DNA of 64,000 nucleotides from Streptomyces sp. NBC_01237 (GTDB taxonomy: Bacteria > Actinomycetota > Actinomycetes > Streptomycetales > Streptomycetaceae), in the NCBI RefSeq assembly GCF_035917275.1, contig NZ_CP108508.1, forward strand, positions 2,294,001 to 2,358,000, written 5' to 3'. This document shows positions 15,558-25,112 of this stretch, piece after piece. Position numbers and translations under genes: made by a program. Within the stretch, counting starts at the first letter, position 1. Each line of letters starts with the position of its first letter. The notes below the pieces were generated by a model. The model was not told the origin of the DNA and searched no databases. It saw only the letters and a list, made by a program, of their open reading frames with translations.

Positions 15558-17183
15558 TCAGTGGTGACCGTGGCCGCTGGTGATCTCCTTGTACTCCTCG
15601 GCGGTGGGCTTGGCGATCTGGCTTTCCTCGCCGTAGAAGCCCTTGCTGAGCTTGACGCGCAGCTTCTCGACGACGGAGACCTTGCGCTTGACACCGTTCT
15701 CGTCGACCAGCGGGCCGATCTCGGCCGGCTTGTACTGCTCGTGCGCGGTGAGCGTGTGCAGCTGGCCCTGGCTGAGCGGCTCGTGGATCTCGACGAACTC
15801 ACCGTGCGGCAGGCGCTTGATGATGCCGGACTCGCGCCCGTGCAGCACCTTCTCCCGGTCCCGGCGCTGGAGGCCCAGGCAGATCCGCTTGGTGATGATG
15901 AACGCGATGACCGGTCCGGCGAAGAAGAAGATCCGGACGAACCACGAGATGGCGTTCAGCGACAGGTGGAAGTGCGTGGCCCACAGGTCGTTTCCACCAC
16001 CGACCAGACCGATGAAGTACGCCGTGATCCAGGCGACACCGAAGGCCGTGCGGGTCGGGGCGTTGCGCGGGCGGTCCAGGATGTGGTGCTCGCGCTTGTC
16101 GCCGGTGACCCAGGACTCGATGAACGGCCAGACCGCGATCGCGGTGAGGACGACACCGAAGAGCACCAGCGGGATGAACACGCCCAGGACCAGTGTGTGA
16201 CCCCAGAGGTTGATCTCCCAGCCAGGCATCACTCGGACCAGACCCTCGGCGAAGCCCATGTACCAGTCGGGCTGTGCGCCGGTGGAGACCTGATCGATCC
16301 GGTACGGGCCGATGGCCCAGATCGGGTTGATCGAGGCGATGCCCGCGATGAGGGCGATGATGCCGAAGACCAGGAAGAAGAACCCTCCGGCCTTCGCCAT
16401 GTACACCGGCAGCAGGGGCATGCCGACGACGTTCTTGTTGGTCCGGCCGGGACCCGCGAACTGCGTGTGCTTGTGGTAGAAGACCAGGATCAGGTGGCCG
16501 ACCAGCAGACCGAGCATGATGCCCGGCAGCAGCAGGATGTGGATCGAGTAGAACCGGGAGACGAAGTCGCCGCCGGGGAACTCTCCGCCGAACAGGAACA
16601 TCGAGATGTACGTGCCCACGATCGGCACGGACAGGATCGCGCCCTGGGTGAAGCGGACACCCGTACCGGAGAGCAGGTCGTCCGGGAGGGAGTAGCCGGT
16701 GAAGCCGGTGAACATGCCCAGCACGAACAGCAGGAAGCCGAACAGCCAGTTGATCTCACGCGGCTTGCGGAACGCGCCCGTGAAGAACACGCGCATCATG
16801 TGCACGAACATGGCGGCGAGGAAGATCAGCGCGGCCCAGTGGTGGATCTGCCGCATGAGCAGACCACCGCGGACGTCGAAGCTGATGTCCAGTGTCGAAG
16901 CGTACGCCTCGGACATCCGGATGCCCTGCATCGGCTCGTACGAGCCGTGGTACACGACCTCGTTCATGCTCGGGTGGAAGAACAGCGTCAGATACACACC
17001 CGTGAGGATGATGATGATGAAGCTGTAGAGCGCGACCTCACCCAGCATGAAGGACCAGTGGTCCGGGAAGATCTTGCGCATGTTGGCCTTGGCCAGGCCG
17101 TAGATGCCCAGCCGGCCGTCCGCCCAGTCGGCCACCCGCTCGCCGGCGGGCGCCTTGCGCCGTGTGTCTGTCGAAGTACTCAT
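15558..17183 (-). CDS. qcrB: Cytochrome bc1 complex cytochrome b subunit
   Basis: This 541-aa membrane subunit holds the two b haems and the menaquinol sites of the bcc complex. Eight or more hydrophobic segments are visible. Haem-ligand histidines lie in RQIHHWAALIFLAAMFVHMM and in GLLVGHLILVFYHKHTQF; PDW in GAQPDWYMGFAEG is close to the PEWY motif of the quinol-oxidation site. The long hydrophilic C-terminal tail is typical of actinobacterial QcrB. ATG 17183 overlaps the qcrA stop (ATGA), so translation is coupled. It is the last gene of ctaE-qcrC-qcrA-qcrB, whose product forms a supercomplex with the aa3 oxidase. Confidence 0.97.
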   Translation of the reverse strand: MSTSTDTRRKAPAGERVADWADGRLGIYGLAKANMRKIFPDHWSFMLGEVALYSFIIIILTGVYLTLFFHPSMNEVVYHGSYEPMQGIRMSEAYASTLDISFDVRGGLLMRQIHHWAALIFLAAMFVHMMRVFFTGAFRKPREINWLFGFLLFVLGMFTGFTGYSLPDDLLSGTGVRFTQGAILSVPIVGTYISMFLFGGEFPGGDFVSRFYSIHILLLPGIMLGLLVGHLILVFYHKHTQFAGPGRTNKNVVGMPLLPVYMAKAGGFFFLVFGIIALIAGIASINPIWAIGPYRIDQVSTGAQPDWYMGFAEGLVRVMPGWEINLWGHTLVLGVFIPLVLFGVVLTAIAVWPFIESWVTGDKREHHILDRPRNAPTRTAFGVAWITAYFIGLVGGGNDLWATHFHLSLNAISWFVRIFFFAGPVIAFIITKRICLGLQRRDREKVLHGRESGIIKRLPHGEFVEIHEPLSQGQLHTLTAHEQYKPAEIGPLVDENGVKRKVSVVEKLRVKLSKGFYGEESQIAKPTAEEYKEITSGHGHH

Positions 17184-18232
17184 CCGCGCTCCCAGAAGGC
17201 AGCACCGACGGGCTCATCGAAGTCGCCGAGCGCCTCGAGGTTGCCCTCACTGTTCACACCGATCCGCAGCTGCGGAAGGGGGTGACCGGCCGGACCGAAG
17301 ATGACGCGAGCGCCGTCGGAGAGGTCGAAAGTGGACTGGTGGCACGGGCAGAGCACGTGGTGCGTCTGCTGCTCGTACAGGCTGATCGGGCAGCCGACGT
17401 GGGTACAGATCTTCGAGAAGGCCACGATGCCCTCGTGGGCCCAGTCGCGCTCGCGCTTGTCCTTGATGTCGTCCGGCTCGATGCGGATGATCATCAGGGC
17501 CGCCTTGCCCATCTGCGTCTGGAAGTCGTGCGCGTCCTCCTTCAGGCCCTCGGGCATGGCGAAGGTCAGCGAACCGACGACGATGTCCTCGGGACGCAGC
17601 GGCTCCATCGTGTTCATGTTGATGAGCTGCTTGCCCTTGGCCCACAGGGTGTGGCGGAGCTTCTTCTCCGGCAGCGGACCGAGGTCGCGCAGCAGCACCA
17701 CGCCGGAGAGCGGCACCAGGGCCAGCGCGCCGAACATGGTGTTACGGATCAGCTTGCGCCGCCCGAAGGCGGACTCCTCGGCACCGGCCTTGAAGTCGGC
17801 GAGCACCTTCGCCTTGACCTCGGGGGTCGCCTCGATGGCGTGCCGGTCGTCGGCCACCTCCACGTCGGACATCAGGGTGCGCGCCCAGTGGACGGCGCCC
17901 GCGCCGATGAAGAAGAGCGCCACGCCCAGGGTCACACCCAGGGAGAAGTTGAGCGCGCTCACATGGCCGAAGGGCCAGATGTAGACGATCCGGTCCACCG
18001 GGAAGATGACGTAGGAGGCGATGAACGCCACCGTCGCCAGCATCGACAGCGTGAACATGAACGCGACGGCCCGCTCGGAGCGCTTCGCGGCACGTTCGTC
18101 GATGTCCTGGATGCGCGGCTTGTGGGCCGGCAGCCCCGGGTCGGCGAACGGGTCGTCCGTACCCTCTACCGCGCCGTGCGCGGTCTCCTGCTCTGCGGGC
18201 AGGGTCTCTTCTGGAATCTCTTGGCTACTCAT
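17180..18232 (-). CDS. qcrA: Rieske iron-sulfur subunit of the bcc complex
   Basis: This 350-aa protein carries the 2Fe-2S cluster that takes electrons from menaquinol. The cluster ligands are CTHVGC and CPCHQSTF, followed by the GPAGHPLP loop. The N-terminal half has three hydrophobic segments (near ERAVAFMFTLSML, HVSALNFSLGVTLGVALFF and GALALVPLSGVVLL), as expected for the actinobacterial form with extra helices. The third leads into the periplasmic Rieske domain and is preceded by twin Arg-like FGRRKLIRN, consistent with Tat export of the folded domain. It overlaps qcrC and qcrB by four bases each. Confidence 0.97.
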   Translation of the reverse strand: MSSQEIPEETLPAEQETAHGAVEGTDDPFADPGLPAHKPRIQDIDERAAKRSERAVAFMFTLSMLATVAFIASYVIFPVDRIVYIWPFGHVSALNFSLGVTLGVALFFIGAGAVHWARTLMSDVEVADDRHAIEATPEVKAKVLADFKAGAEESAFGRRKLIRNTMFGALALVPLSGVVLLRDLGPLPEKKLRHTLWAKGKQLINMNTMEPLRPEDIVVGSLTFAMPEGLKEDAHDFQTQMGKAALMIIRIEPDDIKDKRERDWAHEGIVAFSKICTHVGCPISLYEQQTHHVLCPCHQSTFDLSDGARVIFGPAGHPLPQLRIGVNSEGNLEALGDFDEPVGAAFWERG

Positions 18233-19038
18233 GACTTCTTGGCCTTAGCGGTGTGGGCCGCGACCCAAACGGCAACTGCGATCAGTGCGCCCAGCCCGAA
18301 GATCCACGCGAACAGACCTTCGCTGACCGGTCCGAGGCCACCGAGGGAAAGCCCTCCGGGGTTCTCGGCCTTGTCACCGTTCACGGTCTTGATGTACGCG
18401 ATGATGTCCTTCTTCTCCTGCTCCGGCATCGTCGTGTCGGGGAAGGAGGGCATGCTCTGCGGGCCGGTCTGCATGGCCTCGTAGATGTGCTTCGGGCTCA
18501 CGCCGTCAAGGGTCGGGGCGTACTTGCCGTGTGTCAGCGCGCCGCCCTCACCGGTGAAGTTGTGGCACTGGGCGCAGTTGGTACGGAACAGGTCGCCGCC
18601 CTTGGCGACATCTGCGCCGGCCGGGTTGACCTGGTTCTCGGTCGGCGTGATCGGACCGGCGCCGAGCGACGCTACGTACGCCGCCAGCTGGTCGATCTCG
18701 GCCTGGGTGTAGATGACCTTCTTCTTCGGTACCTGGGCACCCGGCTGCTGTGCCGGCATACGGCCCGTAGCGACCTGGAAGTCAACGGCGGCGGAGCCCA
18801 CGCCGACAAGCTGCGGCCCGTCGGTGGTGCCCTGACCGCCGGCTCCGTGGCAGCTGGCGCAGCCGACGGAGTAGAGCTTCTTGCCCTCCTCGATGGCGAG
18901 GGACTGGGCGGTTTCGTCGGCCTGCGCCTTGCCCGCAGGCGCAAACGCGGCGTACAGCCCCCCGGTAGCCGCCAGCGCGAGGAGTAGTACGACGATCGCC
19001 GCCAGTGGATGGCGTCGTCGTGCGGAGAGCTTTTTCAC
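18229..19038 (-). CDS. qcrC: Di-haem cytochrome c subunit of the bcc complex
   Basis: This 269-aa subunit passes electrons straight from the bcc complex to the aa3 oxidase, replacing a soluble cytochrome c. Two haem-binding motifs are present, CASCH (about residues 60-64) and CAQCH (about 155-159). An N-terminal signal anchor and a C-terminal hydrophobic segment (GLFAWIFGLGALIAVAVWVAA) tether it. The axial Met candidates lie in GRMPAQ and MPSFPDTTMP. ATG 19038 has a weak ribosome site. It starts 55 bp after ctaE and overlaps qcrA (ATGA). Confidence 0.97.
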   Translation of the reverse strand: MKKLSARRRHPLAAIVVLLLALAATGGLYAAFAPAGKAQADETAQSLAIEEGKKLYSVGCASCHGAGGQGTTDGPQLVGVGSAAVDFQVATGRMPAQQPGAQVPKKKVIYTQAEIDQLAAYVASLGAGPITPTENQVNPAGADVAKGGDLFRTNCAQCHNFTGEGGALTHGKYAPTLDGVSPKHIYEAMQTGPQSMPSFPDTTMPEQEKKDIIAYIKTVNGDKAENPGGLSLGGLGPVSEGLFAWIFGLGALIAVAVWVAAHTAKAKKS

Positions 19039-19093
19039 GGATTACCCCGGTGTCAGGATCTTCTGCGTCGATGGTGGGTGGGTGCGAGCCCGG

Positions 19094-19714
19094 TTACTTG
19101 ATCATGTAGATCGTGGCGAAGAGGCCGATCCACACGACATCGACGAAGTGCCAGTAGTAGGACACGACGATGGCGGCGGTTGCCTGTTCGTGGGTGAACC
19201 TCTTGGCCGCGTATGTTCTGCCGAGAACCAGCAGGAAGGCGATGAGACCGCCTGTCACATGCAGACCGTGGAAGCCGGTGGTCAGGTAGAACACCGAGCC
19301 GTACGGGTCGGACGACAGGGAGAGCCCCGCGTCCTTGACCAGCTCGGTGTACTCCAGGACCTGGCCGCCGATGAAGATCGCACCCATCACGAAGGTGATG
19401 ATGAACCAGGTGCGGAGCTTCTTCACATCGCCCCGCTCCGCGGCGAAAACGCCGAGCTGGCAGGTGAGAGAGGAAAGCACCAGGATCGTGGTGTTCGTCG
19501 CGGAGAACGGGAAGTTCAGATGATGAGCCATCTCCTTCCAGTGATCCGGTCCCATCACCGATCGCAGGGTGAAGTACATCGCGAAGAGGGCCGCGAAGAA
19601 CATCAGCTCGGAACTCAACCAGATGATGGTTCCGACGCTGGTGAGGTTCGGTCGATTGACCGACGGGTGCGCGTGCCCGGTTTCTACTGTCGTTGCTGTC
19701 GCCACGACCGACAT
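19094..19714 (-). CDS. ctaE: Cytochrome aa3 oxidase subunit III
   Basis: This 206-aa polytopic subunit III of the aa3 oxidase has five hydrophobic segments. Family motifs are visible: [29 protein letters not shown] and [21 protein letters not shown] at the C-terminus. It is the first gene of ctaE-qcrCAB. No ribosome site precedes ATG 19714; instead a 21-bp perfect palindrome spans the start codon (19705-19725). Divergent from a receiver-like gene 187 bp away, so the shared gap must hold two promoters. Confidence 0.96.
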   Translation of the reverse strand: MSVVATATTVETGHAHPSVNRPNLTSVGTIIWLSSELMFFAALFAMYFTLRSVMGPDHWKEMAHHLNFPFSATNTTILVLSSLTCQLGVFAAERGDVKKLRTWFIITFVMGAIFIGGQVLEYTELVKDAGLSLSSDPYGSVFYLTTGFHGLHVTGGLIAFLLVLGRTYAAKRFTHEQATAAIVVSYYWHFVDVVWIGLFATIYMIK

Positions 19715-19725
19715 TATGTCGGTCG
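19705..19725. promoter_or_regulatory. 21-bp palindrome across the ctaE start codon
   Basis: CGACCGACAT-T-ATGTCGGTCG is a perfect inverted repeat with 10-bp arms and a single central base. The ctaE ATG occupies 19714-19712. As DNA it looks like a dimeric-regulator site; as RNA it could hide the start codon. Nearby, GTGTCAGC (19762-19769) and GCTGACAC (19818-19825) form a second, widely spaced inverted repeat. Confidence 0.55.
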
Positions 19726-19901
19726 CTTATCCCGCCCTCACTCCGGGGGGTGCCGTTCGGTGTGTCAGCGGCGTGTGTCCTCCCCGAACGGCCCAGTGAA
19801 TCGGTGTCATTACCGGTGCTGACACGCTGTCGGTCGGAGTACGATCCGCGCATCGGTTCATGCCCCGAGAGCCCCGAAGACACAGATGTCACGGAGGAAC
19901 A

Positions 19902-20303
19902 ATGCAGCCGACCGCCACGGTCCTGGTCTACAGCGACGACGCCAACATCCGCGAGCAGGTGAGGCTGGCAGCCGGTCGCAGGCCTGCGGCGGACGTGCCA
20001 CCGGTGGAGTTCCTGGAGTGCGCCACCCTGCCCGCCGTCCTGGCCGCGCTGGACCACGGCGGCATCGACGTCTGTGTCCTGGACGGCGAGACGGCCCCCG
20101 CGGGCGGCATGGGCGTCTGCCGGCAGATCAAGGACGAGATCTTCCGGTGCCCGCCGGCGCTGGTGCTGATCGGCCGCCCGCAGGACGCCTGGCTGGCCAC
20201 CTGGAGCCGTGCGGACGCCGCGGTGACCCTTCCGGTCGATCCGGTCGAGTTCGCGGACGCGCTGGCCGCCCTGCTGCGCACCAGGCTCTCCGTGGGGGCC
20301 TGA
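19902..20303 (+). CDS. Receiver-like (CheY-fold) hypothetical protein
   Basis: This 133-aa protein looks like a stand-alone response-regulator receiver: ATVLVYSDDANIREQV has the paired acidic residues, DVCVLDGETAPAGGMGVC matches the phospho-acceptor region with Asp in VLDGE, and LVLIGRPQD follows. The conserved Lys near the end is not obvious (DAAVTLPVDPVEF), so it may be a degenerate receiver. ATG 19902 has GGAGGA 4-5 nt upstream. The stop codon lies in the loop of a hairpin. It sits alone between the two oxidase operons; a link with respiration is only positional. Confidence 0.75.
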   Translation: MQPTATVLVYSDDANIREQVRLAAGRRPAADVPPVEFLECATLPAVLAALDHGGIDVCVLDGETAPAGGMGVCRQIKDEIFRCPPALVLIGRPQDAWLATWSRADAAVTLPVDPVEFADALAALLRTRLSVGA

Positions 20304-20313
20304 GGGCCCCCAC
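20292..20313 (+). terminator. Hairpin overlapping the receiver-like gene's stop
   Basis: A 9-bp perfect stem (20292-20300 with 20305-20313) has the TGA stop codon in its 4-nt loop. It may terminate transcription from this gene before the convergent L,D-transpeptidase gene. Confidence 0.55.
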
Positions 20314-20360
20314 AGGGCCCGTGACGGTCCTGCCGAGGGGCGGCGCACTTCCTGGCCGGT

Positions 20361-21614
20361 TCAGACCTGGGGGCGCAGGCGCGCGGCCTGGACGGTGTTT
20401 CCGCTGTCCGGCGTGCCGTTCTGCAGGGCGCTGCCCTTCTGCCATTTCTCCCAGGACAGGTTCCAGTCGCCGAACCCGTTGTCGAACGGTGTCATCGTCT
20501 CGCCCTCGCTGCCGACGACCTTGACGATGTCGCCCTCGCGCACGGTGTCGAAGAACCACTCGGCGTCGCCCGTACTCATGCCCGTGCAGCCGTGGCTGAC
20601 GTTCGCGCTGCCCTGCGAGCCGGTCGACCAGGGGGCCGCGTGGACGTACTCGCCGCTCCAGGTCACCCGCGTGGCGTAGTAGACCGGCAGGTCGTACGAG
20701 TCCGAGGAACCGGCCGAGATACCGATGCTCTCCCCGCGCATGCGTACGTAGTACTCCTTCCCGAGCACCACCTTGACGCCGTTGCGGGTGGAGAAGCCGG
20801 GCTTGCCGGTGGTGACCGGAATGGTGTTGATCACTTCTCCGTTGCGCAGCACCGTCATCGAGTGGTCCGAGGCGTCGGTGACGGCCTCGATACGGTCCCC
20901 GGTGGTGAGCTTCAGCGGCTTGGCGGCGGCCCCGTAGAGGGCGTTGGTCACCTTGATGCCGGTGAGGTTGCTGCGTACCTCGATGGTGGCCTTGGCGGGC
21001 CAGTAGTCCTGCGGACGGTAGTGCAGGGTCTTGTCGTCCACCCAGTACCAGGAGCCGGTCACCGCGGGGGTGGAGCGGACCTTCAGGGCGCGCTCCACGG
21101 TGGCCCTGGAGGCCTTGTCGGTGACCGGAGCGCTCAGTTCCGCCGTGATGGGCTGTCCGACGCCGTAGGTGCCCGCCTGCGGGCCGAAGGAGACCTTCAG
21201 CAGCTTCTTGGGCGAGGTGGTCTCGAAGGCGAGCGTACGGCTCCCCGGAGCGCCGTCGTCGTCCTCGGTGGAGACCCTGACGGTGTATCCGGTGCCGGCC
21301 GCGAGCGGGGCGGTGGAGTGCCACCGTTTGCCGTCGGCGGCGAGCTCGCCCGCGAGATGGCGGCCGCCGGTGTCCACCGCCGACACGTCCGTGATGCGGA
21401 CGTCGTCGTCCTTGACGGTCACTTCGAGGGGCTTGTCGGGGTCGGTCCTCTCGCCTTCGGAGGGACCGTTGAAGGTGACCTGGTCCCCGGCGTCGTACGG
21501 CTTCTCGGAGAGCGGGTGGCCGTCGGGCTCGCCACAGGCAGCCGCACCTGCGACGAAGGTCACGACCAGCAGAGTGCAGCTCACTACGGTGCGGATGCGC
21601 GGCGTGTGGTTCAT
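20361..21614 (-). CDS. L,D-transpeptidase lipoprotein (Ldt, YkuD domain)
   Basis: This 417-aa exported enzyme should make 3-3 peptidoglycan cross-links. It has a signal peptide with lipobox-like VAGAAAC (Cys27), two Ig-like domains (about residues 30-240) as in mycobacterial LdtMt2, and a C-terminal YkuD domain with the catalytic SHGCTGMS motif. KVVLGKEYYVRM and VTWSGEYVHAAPWS are typical of the active-site lid. I chose ATG 21614; an in-frame ATG at 21638 would lengthen the signal peptide. It is on the same strand as the cta operons but separated from ctaF by a terminator. Confidence 0.93.
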   Translation of the reverse strand: MNHTPRIRTVVSCTLLVVTFVAGAAACGEPDGHPLSEKPYDAGDQVTFNGPSEGERTDPDKPLEVTVKDDDVRITDVSAVDTGGRHLAGELAADGKRWHSTAPLAAGTGYTVRVSTEDDDGAPGSRTLAFETTSPKKLLKVSFGPQAGTYGVGQPITAELSAPVTDKASRATVERALKVRSTPAVTGSWYWVDDKTLHYRPQDYWPAKATIEVRSNLTGIKVTNALYGAAAKPLKLTTGDRIEAVTDASDHSMTVLRNGEVINTIPVTTGKPGFSTRNGVKVVLGKEYYVRMRGESIGISAGSSDSYDLPVYYATRVTWSGEYVHAAPWSTGSQGSANVSHGCTGMSTGDAEWFFDTVREGDIVKVVGSEGETMTPFDNGFGDWNLSWEKWQKGSALQNGTPDSGNTVQAARLRPQV

Positions 21615-21670
21615 GAACCCCACGCTAAGAAGATTCATTCGTTCCAGCGCGTTCAATGACTGCAAACGAG

Positions 21671-21713
21671 CGAAGGGCCCGGACTGCTCGCGCTGAGCGG
21701 TCCGGGCCCTTCG
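21671..21713 (-). terminator. Terminator of the ctaCDF operon
   Basis: A 19-bp stem (21671-21689 with 21695-21713, one G-T pair) closes a 5-nt loop 32 bp past the ctaF stop codon. Confidence 0.85.
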
Positions 21714-21744
21714 TGGGTGCTGCGGTGTTACGGGTGGTGCGGTG

Positions 21745-22143
21745 TCACTGGGTGCGGTTCTCACCGCGGTAGTACTCGAAGACCCAGCCGAAGAGGCCGA
21801 TCAGCAGCATCGGGGCCGAGAAGTACAGCAGCCACCAGCCGAAGATGACGCCCATGAAGGCGAAGGCGCCGCCGACCGCCAGGGAGAGCGGCTGCCAGCT
21901 GTGCGGGGAGAAGAACCCCACCTCGCCGGCCTCGTCCGCGACATCGGCTTCCTTGTTGTCCTGGGCCATCTGGTCGACCCGGTTGGCCGTGAAGGCCAGG
22001 TAGAAGCCGATCATGATGCTCAGGCCGAAGGCCAGGACGAGCGCGGTGGTGCCGACCGGCTCCTTCGACCACACGCCGTACGTGACGGCCATGGCGAGGA
22101 TGAAGACGCTCAGCCAGATGAACATCTTGCCTTGGATCTTCAC
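21745..22143 (-). CDS. ctaF: Cytochrome aa3 oxidase subunit IV
   Basis: This 132-aa membrane protein is the small actinobacterial subunit IV of the aa3 oxidase. It has four hydrophobic segments: [56 protein letters not shown] and [16 protein letters not shown]. The end [10 protein letters not shown] is characteristic. GTG 22143 overlaps the ctaD stop (GTGA), so it is translated with ctaD; the much longer ORF upstream is only read-through of ctaD sequence in another frame. It closes the ctaC-ctaD-ctaF operon. Confidence 0.94.
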   Translation of the reverse strand: MKIQGKMFIWLSVFILAMAVTYGVWSKEPVGTTALVLAFGLSIMIGFYLAFTANRVDQMAQDNKEADVADEAGEVGFFSPHSWQPLSLAVGGAFAFMGVIFGWWLLYFSAPMLLIGLFGWVFEYYRGENRTQ

Positions 22144-23876
22144 TTGCCTGCCTCCTTGCCACCGGCGAGGGCCTTGTCGGCCTCGGAGTGGTGCTCCAGC
22201 TGTTCGAGCGCCGCGATCTCCGGGTGGTGCAGGTCGAACGCCGGGGATTCGGAACGGATCCGCGGCAGCGTGAGGAAGTTGTGCCGCGGCGGCGGGCAGG
22301 ACGTGGCCCACTCCAGCGAACGGCCGTAACCCCACGGGTCGTCGACCTCGACCTTCTTGCCGTACTTGGCCGTCTTCCAGACGTTGTAGAAGAACGGCAG
22401 CATCGACAGGCCGAGCAGGAACGAGGAGATCGTCGAGATCGTGTTCAGCGCGGTGAAGCCGTCAGCGGCGAGATAGTCCGCGTATCGACGCGGCATTCCC
22501 TCGGCACCGAGCCAGTGCTGCACCAGGAACGTGCCGTGGAAGCCCACGAACAGCGTCCAGAACGTGATCTTGCCGAGCCGCTCGTCCAGCATCTTGCCCG
22601 TGAACTTCGGCCACCAGAAGTGGAATCCGGAGAACATCGCGAAGACCACGGTGCCGAAGATGACGTAGTGGAAGTGCGCGACGACGAAGTACGAGTCGGA
22701 GACGTGGAAGTCCATCGGGGGCGAGGCCAGGATGACGCCGGTCAGACCACCGAAGGTGAAGGTGATCAGGAAGCCGACGGCCCAGAGCATCGGTGTCTCG
22801 AAGGACAACGACCCCTTCCACATCGTGCCGATCCAGTTGAAGAACTTCACACCGGTCGGTACCGCGATCAGGAAGGTCATGAAGGAGAAGAACGGCAGCA
22901 GCACACCGCCGGTGACGTACATGTGGTGGGCCCACACGGTCACCGAGAGACCCGCGATGGCGATCGTCGCGGAGATCAGGCCGATGTAACCGAACATCGG
23001 CTTGCGACTGAACACCGGGATCACTTCGGAAATGATTCCGAAGAATGGCAGGGCGATGATGTACACCTCTGGATGGCCGAAGAACCAGAAGAGGTGTTGC
23101 CAGAGCAAGGCGCCGCCATTGGCCGCGTCGAAGATATGCGCACCGAATTTACGGTCCGCCTCCAGCGCGAAGAGCGCGGCGGCGAGGACCGGGAAGGCCA
23201 GCAGGACCAGAACACCGGTCAGCAGGACGTTCCAGACGAAGATCGGCATGCGGAACATCGTCATGCCGGGTGCGCGCATGCAGATGATCGTGGTGATGAA
23301 GTTGACCGAACCGAGGATCGTGCCGAATCCGGAGAACGCCAGACCCATGATCCACATATCGGCGCCGATGCCCGGCGAGCGGACCGCGTCCGACAGCGGG
23401 GAGTAGGCGAACCAGCCGAAGTCGGCGGCACCCTGCGGGGTGAGGAAGCCGGCCACCGCGATGATCGAGCCGAAGAGGTACAGCCAGTACGCGAACATGT
23501 TCAGCCGCGGGAACGCCACATCCGGCGCACCGATCTGGAGCGGCATGATCCAGTTCGCGAATCCGGCGAACAGCGGCGTCGCGAACATCAGCAGCATGAT
23601 CGTGCCGTGCATCGTGAACGCCTGGTTGAACTGCTCGTTCGACATGATCTGCGTGCCGGGACGGGCCAGCTCGGCGCGCATGAAGAGCGCCATCAGTCCG
23701 CCGATGCAGAAGAACACGAACGACGTGACCAGGTAGAGCGTGCCGATCGTCTTGTGGTCAGTGGTGGTCAGCCACTTGATGACGACGTTTCCCGGCTGCT
23801 TGCGCCGTACCGGCAGCTCGTCCTCATACGAGTCGTCTGCTGCCGCGGCACCCTGAGGTTCGTTGAGGATGCTCAC
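22140..23876 (-). CDS. ctaD: Cytochrome aa3 oxidase subunit I
   Basis: This 578-aa haem-copper catalytic subunit reduces O2 to water and pumps protons. About twelve membrane helices are present. Key motifs: [14 protein letters not shown] (haem a ligand His), [15 protein letters not shown] (CuB His and cross-linked Tyr region), AHHMYVTGG (the two other CuB His) and [14 protein letters not shown] (haem ligands). The K- and D-channel layout is that of an A-type oxidase. GTG 23876 overlaps the ctaC stop (GTGA). It is the second gene of ctaCDF. Confidence 0.98.
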   Translation of the reverse strand: MSILNEPQGAAAADDSYEDELPVRRKQPGNVVIKWLTTTDHKTIGTLYLVTSFVFFCIGGLMALFMRAELARPGTQIMSNEQFNQAFTMHGTIMLLMFATPLFAGFANWIMPLQIGAPDVAFPRLNMFAYWLYLFGSIIAVAGFLTPQGAADFGWFAYSPLSDAVRSPGIGADMWIMGLAFSGFGTILGSVNFITTIICMRAPGMTMFRMPIFVWNVLLTGVLVLLAFPVLAAALFALEADRKFGAHIFDAANGGALLWQHLFWFFGHPEVYIIALPFFGIISEVIPVFSRKPMFGYIGLISATIAIAGLSVTVWAHHMYVTGGVLLPFFSFMTFLIAVPTGVKFFNWIGTMWKGSLSFETPMLWAVGFLITFTFGGLTGVILASPPMDFHVSDSYFVVAHFHYVIFGTVVFAMFSGFHFWWPKFTGKMLDERLGKITFWTLFVGFHGTFLVQHWLGAEGMPRRYADYLAADGFTALNTISTISSFLLGLSMLPFFYNVWKTAKYGKKVEVDDPWGYGRSLEWATSCPPPRHNFLTLPRIRSESPAFDLHHPEIAALEQLEHHSEADKALAGGKEAGK

Positions 23877-24841
23877 AGTTTGTTCGTCTCCGCATTCCTG
23901 GCCGGGTCCGTCTGCTCGATGCCTGCCGGCACGTAGCCCGTCTGACCCTTCTCCGCCAGCTCCTTGAGGTGCTGCTGGTAACGCTCCGGGGAGACGACCT
24001 TGACGTTGAAGAGCATCCGGGAGTGGTCGGCGCCGCAGAGCTCGGCGCACTTGCCCATGAAGGTGCCCTCCCGGTTGGGAGTGACCTCGAACGCGTTGGT
24101 GTGGCCCGGGATGACGTCCTGCTTCATGAGGAACGGCACCACCCAGAAGGAGTGGATGACGTCACGCGAAGTGAGGACGAAGCGGACCTTCTCACCCTTC
24201 GGCAGCCACAGGGTCGGACCCGGGTTGCCGTTCTGCGGGTTACGGGTGCCGGGGATGCCCACGTCGTAGACGCCGCCGGCGTCCTTGGGGAATTCCTCGC
24301 GGTACCGGTCGGGGATGGCGTCGAGTTCCTTGGGGATCTCGCTGCCGGCGGAGGGCTGGCCTTCCACCTTCTCGATGTAGTTGAAGCCCCAGCTCCACTG
24401 GTAGCCGACCACATTGATCGTGTGGGCCGGCTTGTCGGAGAGCTCCAGGAGCTTCGATTCATCACGCGCGGTGAAGTAGAAGAGCACCGAGACGATGATG
24501 AGGGGAACCACTGTGTACAACGCCTCAATGGGCATGTTGTACCTGGTCTGCGGAGGTACCTCCACCTTGGTCCGGCTACGCCGGTGGAAGATGACGCTCC
24601 AGATGATCAGCCCCCAGACAAGGACACCCGTGACGAGCGCTGCCGCCCACGAGCCTTGCCAGAGGGAGAGGATCCGAGGGGCCTCTTCCGTTACCGGGGT
24701 GGGCATACCAAGGCGGGGGAAATCCTCCCAGTTGTATGAACAACCGGAGGCCGTCGCCAGGACCAGGCCCGCAGTCAGCACCTGCGGCAGCTTCCGCCGC
24801 ATCGGGCGCCGCGACGAGCGGTCGGAGCCGTTGGGACTCAC
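23873..24841 (-). CDS. ctaC: Cytochrome aa3 oxidase subunit II
   Basis: This 322-aa lipoprotein subunit carries the CuA centre that accepts electrons from QcrC. It has a lipobox LATASGC, two transmembrane helices, then the cupredoxin domain with [11 protein letters not shown] (first CuA His) and [13 protein letters not shown] (two Cys, Glu, His, Met). An insertion between YQWSWGFNY and [12 protein letters not shown] is typical of actinobacteria. GTG 24841 has GGGAAGG 6-7 nt upstream. It is the first gene of ctaCDF; a spaced inverted repeat lies 80 bp upstream. Confidence 0.97.
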   Translation of the reverse strand: MSPNGSDRSSRRPMRRKLPQVLTAGLVLATASGCSYNWEDFPRLGMPTPVTEEAPRILSLWQGSWAAALVTGVLVWGLIIWSVIFHRRSRTKVEVPPQTRYNMPIEALYTVVPLIIVSVLFYFTARDESKLLELSDKPAHTINVVGYQWSWGFNYIEKVEGQPSAGSEIPKELDAIPDRYREEFPKDAGGVYDVGIPGTRNPQNGNPGPTLWLPKGEKVRFVLTSRDVIHSFWVVPFLMKQDVIPGHTNAFEVTPNREGTFMGKCAELCGADHSRMLFNVKVVSPERYQQHLKELAEKGQTGYVPAGIEQTDPARNAETNKL

Positions 24842-24920
24842 GTAGCGCCTTCCCGAGAGTCTCGCCCGCACGGTCGGCGCGCCCGTCTCGCTGGTCGGTC
24901 GCCGGCCCTGACGCGGGCAG

Positions 24921-24949
24921 GGGTTTGGATGTTTATGCGGACCAAACCC
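24921..24949. promoter_or_regulatory. Inverted repeat upstream of ctaC
   Basis: GGGTTTGG (24921-24928) and CCAAACCC (24942-24949) form perfect 8-bp arms around a 13-nt spacer that is AT-rich for this genome. It sits between the divergent ctaC and IscS-TusA genes, about 80 bp before the ctaC start, so it is a candidate operator for the oxidase operon. It does not match the Rex site TGTGAACGCGTTCACA. Confidence 0.45.
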
Positions 24950-25112
24950 TACTGGACGCTATTTGGGGTCGCGCGGGGAGGGTGCCCAACGCGCCGCCCG
25001 ACTCCCCGAAGGGGTGGAATCCGGGCCTCCGGGCGCCATCTGACGCCCCCTCTCCTGGTCTCGGCGGGCAGCCGCCACCGAGGTGGAGCCGGGTGCGGGC
25101 TAGCGTGACGCC

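Noticed and set aside
24842..25112. Rex operator in the ctaC promoter region
   Set aside because: No TGTGAAC...GTTCACA sequence is present; the only clear inverted repeat has unrelated arms.
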